Below are positions 50,402 to 58,354 of a stretch of DNA of 64,000 nt, in pieces. Under the pieces are notes generated by a model. That model worked only from the letters and a program-made list of their open reading frames with translations, was not told the origin of the DNA and did not search any database. The stretch is taken from assembly GCA_004562765.1 (NCBI GenBank), contig SFRL01000003.1, positions 62,001 through 126,000 on the forward strand. The letters run 5' to 3'. Both the position numbers and the translations under genes were made by a program. How positions within the stretch are numbered: the stretch's first letter is position 1; every line of letters starts with the position of its first letter. The stretch is from a bacterium. Its GTDB lineage: Bacteria > Bacillota > Clostridia > Lachnospirales > Lachnospiraceae.

Positions 50402-51811
50402 CTATCTGATCAGGTATTCGTCATCGATCATCCATTCCTCGTCCAGATACGCACGCTCCTGCTCAATGACCTTCTTCATGGCTTCCTGTCCCGGTGCTCC
50501 GATGGTCAGACGTTTGCTGACACAGGTCTCCATAGAGATTGCATCGTAAATATCCTCCTCAAAAACAGGACTGATCGCCTTCAGCTCATCCAGCGAAAGC
50601 TCGTCGATCGCCTTGTTCTGATCGATACAATAGAGTACCAGCTGTCCGATGATGCCGTGGGCATCGCGGAAGGGAACCCCGTGGTTCACCAGATAATCCG
50701 CTGCGTCTGTAGCATTTGTAAAACCGCCGTTTGCAGAGGCATACATGCGTTCTTTATTAAATTTCATCGTGGCGAGCATGCCGTTGAACAGTGCAATACA
50801 GCCCTTTACGGTATCCATTGCATCAAAGGACAGCTCCTTGTCCTCCTGCATGTCTTTGTTGTATGCAAGGGGAATGCCCTTCATCGTCGTGAGCAGGCTC
50901 ATGAGGGCACCGTACACGCGGCCGGTCTTGCCACGAACCAGCTCTGCGATATCCGGGTTCTTCTTTTGGGGCATAATGGAGCTTCCGGTGCTGTAGGCAT
51001 CGTCAATCTCCACAAACTGATACTCGTTGGAATTCCAGATGATGATCTCCTCTGAAAAACGTGACAGATGCATCATGATCGTAGAGGCTGCTGACAGAAA
51101 CTCGATCAGGTAATCACGATCGGACACGCCGTCCATGCTGTTTAAGGTCGGTCCGTAAAAGCCCATCAGTTCTGCGGTCATCTCGCGGTCCAGAGGATAC
51201 GTCGTTCCGGCAAGGGCTCCGGAACCCAGCGGACAGTAATTCATGCGCACATAGATGTCGTGCAGGCGACTGCGGTCGCGTTTGAACATTTCAAAATAAG
51301 CGCCCATATGATGTGCCAGCGTGATGGGCTGCGCCTTCTGCAAATGCGTAAAGCCCGGCATGATCGTGTCGACGTTTTCCTCCATGATCTTTAAGATCGT
51401 CTCCAGCAGTTCCTTTAACAGATCATCCGTCTCCAGCACCTGCAGACGTGTATACAATCTCATATCCAGCGCCACCTGATCATTACGGCTGCGCCCGGTA
51501 TGTAATTTTTTACCTACATCCCCGAGGCGGTCGATCAGTGTCGCCTCCACGAAGCTGTGGATATCCTCGTACTCATCCGTAATCTCCAGAACGCCGTTCT
51601 CCACATCTGCGCGGATGCCGCACAGGCAGTCCACGATCTGATCGGATTCCTCCTTTGTGAGAATGCCCTGTTTTCCCAGCATAATGACATGGGCAATGCT
51701 GCCCTCAATATCCTGTTTATAAAATTTCTGATCAAATCCGATGGACGCGTTAAAATTGTAGACCAGCTTGTCTGTCTCTTTTGTAAAGCGTCCGCCCCAT
51801 AATTGTGCCAT
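50402..51811 (-). CDS. argH: Argininosuccinate lyase
   Basis: A 469-residue enzyme of the fumarase/ASL superfamily that splits argininosuccinate into arginine and fumarate, the last step of arginine synthesis. The signature GSSIMPQKKNPDIAELVRGK contains the catalytic serine loop; HTGRSRNDQVALDMRLYT and PGFTHLQKAQPI are also conserved. No argG is adjacent. The ATG follows AAAAGGAGTAAACAATC, 33 bp after queH, so it may be read from the promoter at 53.66 kb through hipA-like and queH. Confidence 0.95.
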   Translation of the reverse strand: MAQLWGGRFTKETDKLVYNFNASIGFDQKFYKQDIEGSIAHVIMLGKQGILTKEESDQIVDCLCGIRADVENGVLEITDEYEDIHSFVEATLIDRLGDVGKKLHTGRSRNDQVALDMRLYTRLQVLETDDLLKELLETILKIMEENVDTIMPGFTHLQKAQPITLAHHMGAYFEMFKRDRSRLHDIYVRMNYCPLGSGALAGTTYPLDREMTAELMGFYGPTLNSMDGVSDRDYLIEFLSAASTIMMHLSRFSEEIIIWNSNEYQFVEIDDAYSTGSSIMPQKKNPDIAELVRGKTGRVYGALMSLLTTMKGIPLAYNKDMQEDKELSFDAMDTVKGCIALFNGMLATMKFNKERMYASANGGFTNATDAADYLVNHGVPFRDAHGIIGQLVLYCIDQNKAIDELSLDELKAISPVFEEDIYDAISMETCVSKRLTIGAPGQEAMKKVIEQERAYLDEEWMIDDEYLIR

Positions 51812-51844
51812 GATTGTTTACTCCTTTTTATTGATTGTATTTTA

Positions 51845-52477
51845 TTATGAATGCCGCTCTCGATACGAATAAATGCAGCCGCAGTAGTCCTGACGGTACA
51901 TGCCATATTCTTTCGACAACTCCGTGGAACGTTTATATCCGTTTTTCTTTTTAAAATCCGACTGCAGGTAAGTTACGCCAAGCTCCTCACCAATCCGTGT
52001 TCCGATCTCATTCAGCTTTTCTGCATTTTTTAATGGGCTAATGGATAGCGTTGTTGTAAAGTAATCAAATCCGCGCGCATGCGCCAGTTCTCCGGCTTCG
52101 CGCAGGCGCAGCTCATAGCAGCGAAAACACCGCTCTCCGCCCTCCGGTATCGTCTCCAATCCTTTTGCAATTGCATAAAAACGCTGCGTATCATAGTCGC
52201 CTTCCACAAAAGAAATCGGGTATTTTGCAGGAAATCTGCGAATAAACTCCTGCTGCTCTTTCACGCGCATCGCGTACTCCTGCTCCGGATAAATATTCGG
52301 ATTGTAATAAAAGACCGTGATGCGAAAATAATCTGACAGATATTCCAGCACATAACTGCTGCAAGGCGCGCAGCAACTGTGCAAAAGCAGCGTCGGTACA
52401 GTTCCGCCTTTGTTGACCGCGTCTTCTATGTTTGCCAGGGTCTGTTCCAATATCCGCTGGTAGTTCTGCTTATTCAC
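51845..52477 (-). CDS. queH: Epoxyqueuosine reductase QueH
   Basis: A 210-residue member of the DUF208 family, now QueH, which carries out the last step of queuosine synthesis in tRNA and is the non-homologous alternative to QueG. The conserved cysteines appear in LLHSCCAPCSSYVLEY, GGERCFRCYELRLRE and YCGCIYS. The start is a GTG at 52477 overlapping the hipA-like stop by 8 bp, with GAAGGAG upstream. No other queuosine genes are in the window. Confidence 0.9.
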   Translation of the reverse strand: MNKQNYQRILEQTLANIEDAVNKGGTVPTLLLHSCCAPCSSYVLEYLSDYFRITVFYYNPNIYPEQEYAMRVKEQQEFIRRFPAKYPISFVEGDYDTQRFYAIAKGLETIPEGGERCFRCYELRLREAGELAHARGFDYFTTTLSISPLKNAEKLNEIGTRIGEELGVTYLQSDFKKKNGYKRSTELSKEYGMYRQDYCGCIYSYRERHS

Positions 52478-53603
52478 GGTTTTTCTCCTTCACTGCGATC
52501 TGTCTTGTACGAAAAGCATCTTTGTCCAAAATCGCATCGATCATATCATGCATCTCTTTTTCAAGTGCCTTTAATCTCCATTCCGGGAGATTATATTTTT
52601 CATGACGGGTAAATTCGAATCCCCGTAAATTGATCAGGAGCTTACGCGTCTTTGCAGTCAGACATGCAACAGCAGCCGGTATCCAGTCATCTCCGATCCT
52701 TGGTCCGTGATCCTTAAAATATTCCCCGCCAAAGGCAAATTCCGATTCCTCCTCTGCATAAGGAAGCAGTGCCTGATTGTGGTCAAATAACGGAGCCATG
52801 CTCACGATTTCCAGTGTCCGGTTGTCGATAATAAATCCAAAGTTGTTTTTATGACGATCCGCGTTCATAATCACAGCATCGATCACAAACATCATCCTGA
52901 CTTCATCCTCAAAACCAAGATCATCCATCTTTCTTAAAATGCTGGCTACGGTTGAGTTACCGGAATCAACTGCAGCATACGGAATAAATCCATAGTCCTC
53001 TGATGTGAAAATATCACATACCGAGCACACCCTGTCATTATGCGTGCGCAGACCATAACTGACATAGTTTTCTGTAAAATGCCCGATCACATCTCCGGAG
53101 TAATACTCTGAATATGGTTCTAACCCTGCGTTTCTTGCTCCGGAGCTTCCACGCTTCAGCATCTTTATTGTTCCGTTCTCCCGGATCCAGCACTTTGCAA
53201 AGGAACCATCTGTCCCGTATTCCGGCGAGGTCGTGCTCAGATTTCTTCCGTGCAGGCCACCCTCAAACGCAGTCTTTGCTATGACTTCATTAAACGGATG
53301 TGTGTAAAGCGAAACATCTGCCCATGACAAGTGGCTGTCAACCGGCTTTACCCAGAAGGTATCTATCAACGACAACGCATGCGAGATGTCTAAGAACCCG
53401 GTAATCGTATTGCATCCGCTCAATTCCAGTAGCTGCTTGATATTCTCCCTATGCTTTGGAGCCCGTCTATTTATGATAAATGTATCAAGCTCTCCATACC
53501 ATTCCGGCAGCTTTACGAACTGCTCCTCTATATTGATCGCTTCCGTTACAGGATCCACAGAAAACTTTGCTATGATCTGATCCTTGTTTAATAAATAATA
53601 CAT
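52470..53603 (-). CDS. HipA-like serine/threonine kinase
   Basis: A 377-residue protein of the HipA / CtkA-like kinase family. Motifs in order: TSPEYGTDGSFAKCW (125-139, nucleotide loop), MLKRGS (148-153, ATP lysine), NADRHKNNFGF (247-257, catalytic loop) and APLFDHNQAL (270-279, metal site). HipA toxins phosphorylate tRNA synthetases, usually restrained by a HipB antitoxin; no HipB-like helix-turn-helix gene is adjacent. I start at ATG 53603, preceded by GGAAGGAGTATAC. Its stop overlaps queH. Whether it is a toxin or a free-standing kinase cannot be told. Confidence 0.82.
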   Translation of the reverse strand: MYYLLNKDQIIAKFSVDPVTEAINIEEQFVKLPEWYGELDTFIINRRAPKHRENIKQLLELSGCNTITGFLDISHALSLIDTFWVKPVDSHLSWADVSLYTHPFNEVIAKTAFEGGLHGRNLSTTSPEYGTDGSFAKCWIRENGTIKMLKRGSSGARNAGLEPYSEYYSGDVIGHFTENYVSYGLRTHNDRVCSVCDIFTSEDYGFIPYAAVDSGNSTVASILRKMDDLGFEDEVRMMFVIDAVIMNADRHKNNFGFIIDNRTLEIVSMAPLFDHNQALLPYAEEESEFAFGGEYFKDHGPRIGDDWIPAAVACLTAKTRKLLINLRGFEFTRHEKYNLPEWRLKALEKEMHDMIDAILDKDAFRTRQIAVKEKNRE

Positions 53604-53656
53604 GTATACTCCTTCCCATGTTACATAACGGTTTCGCATGCATCCCTGTCTGTTAC

Positions 53657-53685
53657 ATTATACTTACCTTTCGTCTCTAAGTCAA
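53657..53685 (-). promoter_or_regulatory. Promoter of the hipA-like - queH - argH unit
   Basis: On the minus strand TTGACT (53680-53685), a 17-bp spacer and a perfect TATAAT (53657-53662), about 55 bp upstream of the hipA-like start. Confidence 0.8.
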
Positions 53686-53719
53686 ACACCATGTACATGG
53701 CTTCACCAAGCGTTTGCAT

Positions 53720-53775
53720 GACAATGGGCACTCCACGTGACAATGGGCGATGGGCGGGACAGAAGAACCGTCCCT
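53720..53775. repeat. Short direct repeats with a GGGAC/GTCCC hairpin
   Basis: TGACAATGGGC occurs at 53720 and 53739 (19-bp period), then a hairpin with GGGAC (53757-53761) and GTCCC (53771-53775). It resembles remnants of dispersed GGGACGGTTC-type repeats in clostridial genomes; this link is from memory and unverified. Confidence 0.4.
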
Positions 53776-53837
53776 ACTTTACTACATAATATATAGGTAT
53801 ATATGAAAATAGGCTAAAATGGAGTTTGTATAAAGAT

Positions 53838-54584
53838 ATGAGAAATATATTAGAATTCCGGCAGGTGGACTACTCCTATCACTCCATGGATGGAGAAGTC
53901 CCTGCCCTCGAAAATATCACCTTCAGCGTCGGTGAAAAAGAATTCCTTGTCATCGTCGGTCCCAGCGGCTGCGGAAAATCCACGCTTCTGGACCTGATCT
54001 TCGGACTGATCCGCCCGGAATGCGGCGAGATTGACGGTGACCGGGATTCCGTAGGATATATGCTGCAGAAGGATCATCTGTTTGGCTGGCGCACCATAGA
54101 AAAAAACATCCTGCTCGGTCTGGAGATCCAGCATAAATTGAATGCCGAGACACGCGCATACGCCACGGAGCTTCTGCAGAAATACGGTCTGTACGATTTT
54201 CGGAATAAGCGCCCCAGTGAGCTGTCCGGCGGTATGCGCCAGCGCGCCGCCCTCATCCGCACACTCGTGACAAAGCCCCAGCTTCTGCTGCTCGACGAAC
54301 CCTTTTCCGCCCTGGATTACCAGACACGCCTGAATGTAGCGGACGACATCGGCAGCATCATCCGCCGGGAAGAAAAATCCGCGATCCTTGTGACACATGA
54401 CCTGTCCGAAGCGATCAGCATGGGCGACCGGATCCTGATCCTGTCCGCACGCCCCGGAACTGTCGTCCGCACCATCGACCTCACTTTTGACCCTGCTCTA
54501 AGCTCCATCCAGCGCAGGGAAACAGATGAATTCAAACATTATTTCAGTGACCTTTGGAAGGAGATGAATCAGCTTGTCCCGTAA
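53838..54584 (+). CDS. ABC transporter ATP-binding protein (NitT/TauT/SsuB type)
   Basis: A 248-residue ATPase subunit with Walker A (VGPSGCGKSTLLDL), Q-loop region (GYMLQKDHLF), signature LSGGMRQRAALIRTL, Walker B (LLLLDEPFSALD) and switch VTHDLSEAISMGDRI. The sequence style and partner permease place it in the nitrate/taurine/sulfonate group. I use ATG 53838; a TTG at 53826 lies 1 bp from the only GGAG and is unlikely. It is one of the few plus-strand genes and overlaps the permease gene by 11 bp. The substrate is unknown because no binding protein is encoded nearby. Confidence 0.9.
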   Translation: MRNILEFRQVDYSYHSMDGEVPALENITFSVGEKEFLVIVGPSGCGKSTLLDLIFGLIRPECGEIDGDRDSVGYMLQKDHLFGWRTIEKNILLGLEIQHKLNAETRAYATELLQKYGLYDFRNKRPSELSGGMRQRAALIRTLVTKPQLLLLDEPFSALDYQTRLNVADDIGSIIRREEKSAILVTHDLSEAISMGDRILILSARPGTVVRTIDLTFDPALSSIQRRETDEFKHYFSDLWKEMNQLVP

Positions 54585-55371
54585 TCATCTTTCTGCTCAG
54601 GACCTCTATATCCGCAGGCAAAAACATACAAAAATACTGATCCGCGTACTGCAGTACACGATACTGATCGCGTTCCTCGTACTGTGGGAGGTAAGCGCAT
54701 CGCTTGGCTGGATCGATTCCTTTATTTTCAGCAGCCCTTCCAAGCTGTTCCTGTGCGCGAAAAGACTGCTGGCAAACGGTGATCTCACCGGGCATATCGG
54801 CATCACACTCATGGAAACACTGGTGAGCTTCGCGCTGGTGATCGCCGTCACACTGCTCCTCACGATACTTCTCTGGCTCAACAAGCCGCTGTCGCGGATC
54901 CTGGAACCGTATCTGGTCGTATTAAACAGCCTGCCGAAATCCGCACTGGCACCACTGCTGATCGTGTGGCTCGGCGCCAACTACAAAACGATCATCCTGA
55001 CCGGTATGTCTGTTGCGATCTTCGGCTCCATTTTAAACCTTTACACCGGATTTATGGAGACCTCGCCGGATAAGATCAAGCTCATCCGTGCCCTGCACGG
55101 CAACACTGCGCACGTACTGTTCAAAGTTGTGCTGCCGTCAAACATCCCGAATCTGTTCTCCATCATGAAAGTCAACATCGGACTGTGTCTGGTGGGTGTC
55201 ATCATTGGAGAATTCATCGGCTCCAAGCAGGGACTTGGATACATGATCATTTATGGCAGCCAGGTGTTCAAGCTGGACTGGGTGATCCTCTCCATCCTGA
55301 TCCTCTGCATCATCGCCATGCTACTCTATTTTCTTTTGGGATGTCTGGAAAAACGGTTTGTACGAGAGTAA
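54574..55371 (+). CDS. ABC transporter permease (SsuC/TauC type)
   Basis: A 265-residue permease with about six membrane segments and the coupling-helix loop (IRALHGNTAHVLFKVVLPSN followed by IPNLFSIMKV), partner of the preceding ATPase. It starts at TTG 54574, inside the end of the ATPase gene, with AAGGAG 10 bp upstream. A substrate-binding lipoprotein would be needed for import and is not in the window. The bidirectional hairpin at 55388-55418 follows. Confidence 0.88.
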   Translation: MSRNHLSAQDLYIRRQKHTKILIRVLQYTILIAFLVLWEVSASLGWIDSFIFSSPSKLFLCAKRLLANGDLTGHIGITLMETLVSFALVIAVTLLLTILLWLNKPLSRILEPYLVVLNSLPKSALAPLLIVWLGANYKTIILTGMSVAIFGSILNLYTGFMETSPDKIKLIRALHGNTAHVLFKVVLPSNIPNLFSIMKVNIGLCLVGVIIGEFIGSKQGLGYMIIYGSQVFKLDWVILSILILCIIAMLLYFLLGCLEKRFVRE

Positions 55372-55382
55372 GATGATATACG

Positions 55383-55418
55383 AAAAAACTCCCGGCAGCA
55401 GATCCTGCTGTCGGGAGT
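55383..55418 (-). terminator. Terminator of the BMC operon (possibly bidirectional)
   Basis: A long GC-rich stem, CTCCCG/CGGGAG with CAGCA/TGCTG, is followed on the minus strand by six T. It ends the BMC genes and may also end the ABC genes from the other side. Confidence 0.88.
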
Positions 55419-55437
55419 ATATGAATCTGTTGATTCC

Positions 55438-55746
55438 TTATGCATTTTTTATCTTCGGTGCAAAACCGGCACGCACGGCACTCTCCTCCACGAGACGCAC
55501 CATCTCTTCGGAAGGGTTGGAGATCACCGCTGACGCAACCACATCACACAGAGGCGCTTCGCTCACCCGCTGGACTGCAGCTGTCACTGCCGCCACATCA
55601 CCGCTCATAAAAACGGTGGCATGTCCGCCGCATTTCGTGTCCCATGTGCGGAATTCCACATCTGCTGTCTTGAGCATCTGGTCTACAACGAGCACCGCAT
55701 TTGCACTTCCTAAAACTTCCACTAATCCAAAGGCTCCGTATGCCAT
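55438..55746 (-). CDS. Bacterial microcompartment shell protein (BMC-H), Cys at pore loop
   Basis: A 102-residue protein with a single BMC domain (GAFGLVEVLGSANAVLVVDQ, then SGDVAAVTAAVQRVSEAP). Hexamers of such proteins tile microcompartment shells. The residues that line the central pore in this fold read KCGGHAT, placing a cysteine near the pore, a feature reminiscent of PduT- and GrpU-like shell proteins that bind an Fe-S cluster; that link is inference. It is the last of a three-gene unit with another BMC protein and a membrane protein; no encapsulated enzymes lie nearby. Confidence 0.88.
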   Translation of the reverse strand: MAYGAFGLVEVLGSANAVLVVDQMLKTADVEFRTWDTKCGGHATVFMSGDVAAVTAAVQRVSEAPLCDVVASAVISNPSEEMVRLVEESAVRAGFAPKIKNA

Positions 55747-55766
55747 AGTTTCTTCCCCCGTTTCCG

Positions 55767-56066
55767 CTATTTGTAAACCGTCATGGACATTGCGATCTCC
55801 GTGTCATCTGCCGGTGCCGCGATCACATGATGGGAAGTCACCGTACCATGTTTTTCACCTGCCGCGATCGCCGCCTCCATTGCCGCATTCACATCGGAGA
55901 TATTCCCGCGCATTTTCACACAGGCACCACTCTTCAGACGATTTCTCTCCACACTCTGAATCCGTACATCTGCTGTTTTTGCCGCCGCATCCAGCGCAAC
56001 ATAAGCTGCACACAGGCTGTCCATCTCAAAAATCCCGATTGCTGATCCGTTATAATTCTCTGCCAT
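55767..56066 (-). CDS. Bacterial microcompartment shell protein (BMC-H), second type
   Basis: A 99-residue BMC-domain protein: SAIGIFEMDSLCAAYVALDA then MRGNISDVNAAMEAAIAAGE. It is diverged from its neighbour; the pore loop reads NRLKSGACVKM. The gene begins 9 bp after the membrane-protein stop. Two unlike shell subunits without pentamer (BMC-P) or enzyme genes make a satellite or orphan locus likely. Confidence 0.85.
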   Translation of the reverse strand: MAENYNGSAIGIFEMDSLCAAYVALDAAAKTADVRIQSVERNRLKSGACVKMRGNISDVNAAMEAAIAAGEKHGTVTSHHVIAAPADDTEIAMSMTVYK

Positions 56067-56075
56067 ACGATCCTC

Positions 56076-56579
56076 CTATGCTCTGCCCAGCATACCCATG
56101 CGCTGAAGCATCTCCAGCGCTGCGATCGCTGCCACATACACAACTACCGCTGCTACCATGAGAAATGTCTGTCCGACACAGATCCCGGCGACCACATTTG
56201 CTGCCGCCACACACGCGTGCAGCCAGACAGGGTTCTGATCCAGCAGCACACCGATCGCCACCTGGATCAGCAGTATCACGCAGACCACAACCGGATTGAT
56301 CTCACATGCCAGAATACCAACCAGTATGTATGCAAGCGCAACTGCCGCAAAGAGAACGATCACTGCAACGCTCTTTTTCTGATCGCTCCATGCCGCGATC
56401 GCACTGATACTTGCCTGCTCCGCCTTTTTCCGCTCAGATCGCGTCTTCTCGGATGAGACGACAAACTCTTTGATCTCCTCAATCTCTGCCGTTGCAACCT
56501 TCTCTTCCTTTGCAACGGTTTCGACGGCTTTCTTCTCAGTCTGAGCATTTATATTCTTCTGATTTTTTGCTTTGCTCAT
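56076..56579 (-). CDS. Four-TM membrane protein coupled to BMC genes
   Basis: A 167-residue protein. Residues 1-65 are charged and helical (EIEEIKEFVVSSEKTRSERK), followed by four hydrophobic segments from about residue 70 to 160. It resembles nothing I recognise. ATG 56579 follows AAAGGATTGGAATT; a longer frame would extend into tRNA-Thr. It is first in the operon with two BMC shell genes, suggesting a membrane contact for shell proteins. Confidence 0.6.
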   Translation of the reverse strand: MSKAKNQKNINAQTEKKAVETVAKEEKVATAEIEEIKEFVVSSEKTRSERKKAEQASISAIAAWSDQKKSVAVIVLFAAVALAYILVGILACEINPVVVCVILLIQVAIGVLLDQNPVWLHACVAAANVVAGICVGQTFLMVAAVVVYVAAIAALEMLQRMGMLGRA

Positions 56580-56610
56580 AATTCCAATCCTTTCCTTGCT
56601 ATTCGCATTG

Positions 56611-56639
56611 ATTATATCAATTATTTTTAACAAACACAA
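56611..56639 (-). promoter_or_regulatory. Promoter of the BMC operon
   Basis: On the minus strand TTGTGT (56634-56639), a 17-bp spacer and a perfect TATAAT (56611-56616), 32 bp before the start codon of the membrane protein. Confidence 0.7.
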
Positions 56640-56658
56640 CATTTTCGTAAAAAAACTG

Positions 56659-56687
56659 TTGCAAAATTTCAAAACAATCGTTATAAT
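56659..56687 (+). promoter_or_regulatory. Promoter of tRNA-Thr
   Basis: TTGCAA (56659-56664), a 17-bp spacer and TATAAT (56682-56687), 30 bp before the tRNA. It is back to back with the BMC promoter. Confidence 0.8.
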
Positions 56688-56717
56688 GCTAAAAGTGATG
56701 TGTAATTCACTTCGCAA

Positions 56718-56790
<73 letters not shown>

Positions 56791-56798
56791 TTTCCTGT

Positions 56799-56834
56799 AA
56801 CTATTCTAAGCTCAGGTTTAGAATAGTTATTTTT
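56799..56834 (+). terminator. Terminator of tRNA-Thr
   Basis: AACTATTCTAA (56799-56809) pairs perfectly with TTAGAATAGTT (56818-56828), followed by ATTTTT. Confidence 0.9.
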
Positions 56835-56871
56835 GCATTACAGTATTTTTTTCAGGGGGGCTTAAACAAAA

Positions 56872-57312
56872 ATGAACGCAAGACAACTGGCAAATTCACT
56901 GGACGAGATGATGAAGGATACCAAGCGCGGTCATCTGAACTGGAGCATGCAGATCGAGACGACCGATGATCTGGACGCTTCTCTCAAAGAAAAACTGGAA
57001 CAGGACGGCATCGAATGGCTGGTGGATGAGTGCTTTGTAGAGTACGCCTGCACCTGGAAGGGTCAGGATTTCTGCATGATCTCCTACGAGCATGTGCTGA
57101 CCCACGAAGACCAGACCCGCATGACCTGCCTGATCTTTCTTCCCCCGCTTGGCATGCGCTTCTTTGATGTAGCGGAACTTGCACCCTATGCCATCGAATC
57201 TGACGCTTATCTCACCAGCAAAGTACATATGCTCTGGGAAATGCTTCTGGAGCTGTATCGCACGGATCCGGCTCGCTACAGGCTTTCCGTCATTGATCCG
57301 CTGAAAAATTAA
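56872..57312 (+). CDS. Hypothetical protein, 146 residues
   Basis: I do not recognise this protein. It is soluble, acidic at the start (ANSLDEMMKDTKRGHLNWSM) and has a mixed alpha/beta look, with conserved-looking GQDFCMISYEHVLTHEDQTR and IFLPPLGMRFFDVAELAPYA. A GGGGGGC stretch stands upstream of the ATG. It has its own terminator. It is probably a lineage-specific gene conserved in Lachnospiraceae. Confidence 0.7.
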   Translation: MNARQLANSLDEMMKDTKRGHLNWSMQIETTDDLDASLKEKLEQDGIEWLVDECFVEYACTWKGQDFCMISYEHVLTHEDQTRMTCLIFLPPLGMRFFDVAELAPYAIESDAYLTSKVHMLWEMLLELYRTDPARYRLSVIDPLKN

Positions 57313-57350
57313 AGAAACACTTGCATCCGAAAGATATTCATGATACAGTA

Positions 57351-57388
57351 AATCCACGCAGACACTTCTTACGTCGCGTGGATTTTTT
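57351..57388 (+). terminator. Terminator after the 146-residue gene
   Basis: AATCCACGC (57351-57359) pairs with GCGTGGATT (57376-57384), then a T-run. Confidence 0.88.
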
Positions 57389-57448
57389 CTATCCCATTTT
57401 CATAATAAAGACCTGCCTTCTGTCAGCGCCATGACAAGGAGGTATCTT

Positions 57449-58354
57449 ATGAATTTTCAACAATTTTCAGAAGAGCTGATCCGTCAGCTCACACCCATGT
57501 TTCCCGAAGGTACACAGATCCAGATGCAGATGATCCCGAAAAACAACGGTGTTTTTCTCGAAGCGCTCATCATTCGCGAACCGGACATCAACATTTCGCC
57601 GACGATCTATCTGGAGGATTACTACACCCTGTACAAAGAAGGCACCGCCCTGGATGAGATCTGTCACATTATCTGTGATGTCTTTCTTGAGGTTCGCCTG
57701 AACCACCCGGTGGATCCGCGTTTTTTCACGGATTTCGAACAGGCAAAAAACCATCTGGTCTACCAGCTTGTCAACTATGACAAAAATGTGGAACGCCTCC
57801 CTGATATTCCACATATCCGTTACCTTGATCTTGCTGTCATTTTCTGCTGCATGCTGCGTCTGGAAAACGGTGAAACCGCAACGATCCTGGTCCGCAACGA
57901 ACACCTGGGCCTGTGGAACACCGATCTTGCCACGATCAAAAAGCAGGCATTCGGCAATACGCCGCGCCTGCTTCCCGCCTATATCCAGCCGATCACAGAT
58001 GCGATCCGCGATCTCATGGAATCCAATGAAGCACTGGAACGCCTGCTTCCGCTCCTGGAAAAAGATGCAGCGCCGCCGTTGTACGTGCTGACAAACGAAA
58101 CGCAGATCTGTGGTGCCGCCTGCATGCTCTACCCGTCACTTCTGGCAGAATTTTCCGACAGTGTCGGCAAGGATCTGTACATTCTGCCAAGCAGTATTCA
58201 CGAAGTACTTCTCCTCCCGACCGGCACACGCTGTGCCGATGAAGAACTGCGCGCACTGGTCCAAAGCGTGAACCGCGAGCAGCTTCCGCTGACACAACAG
58301 TTATCGGACACCGTCTACTTTTATTCCAGAGAGAAAAAAGCATTAATTCTCTAA
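57449..58354 (+). CDS. DUF5688 family protein
   Basis: A 301-residue cytoplasmic protein of the DUF5688 type, common in Lachnospiraceae and of unknown function. Typical parts are FQQFSEELIRQLTPMFPEGT, ISPTIYLEDYYTLYKEGTAL and PSSIHEVLLLP near the end. ATG 57449 follows AAGGAGGTATCTT. Its last 12 bp overlap the end of glgA on the other strand. Confidence 0.82.
   Translation: MNFQQFSEELIRQLTPMFPEGTQIQMQMIPKNNGVFLEALIIREPDINISPTIYLEDYYTLYKEGTALDEICHIICDVFLEVRLNHPVDPRFFTDFEQAKNHLVYQLVNYDKNVERLPDIPHIRYLDLAVIFCCMLRLENGETATILVRNEHLGLWNTDLATIKKQAFGNTPRLLPAYIQPITDAIRDLMESNEALERLLPLLEKDAAPPLYVLTNETQICGAACMLYPSLLAEFSDSVGKDLYILPSSIHEVLLLPTGTRCADEELRALVQSVNREQLPLTQQLSDTVYFYSREKKALIL

Noticed and set aside
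53850..54398. Minus-strand open frame of 182 codons opposite the ABC ATPase gene
   Set aside because: The plus strand has all ABC ATPase motifs; the antisense frame shows no domain.
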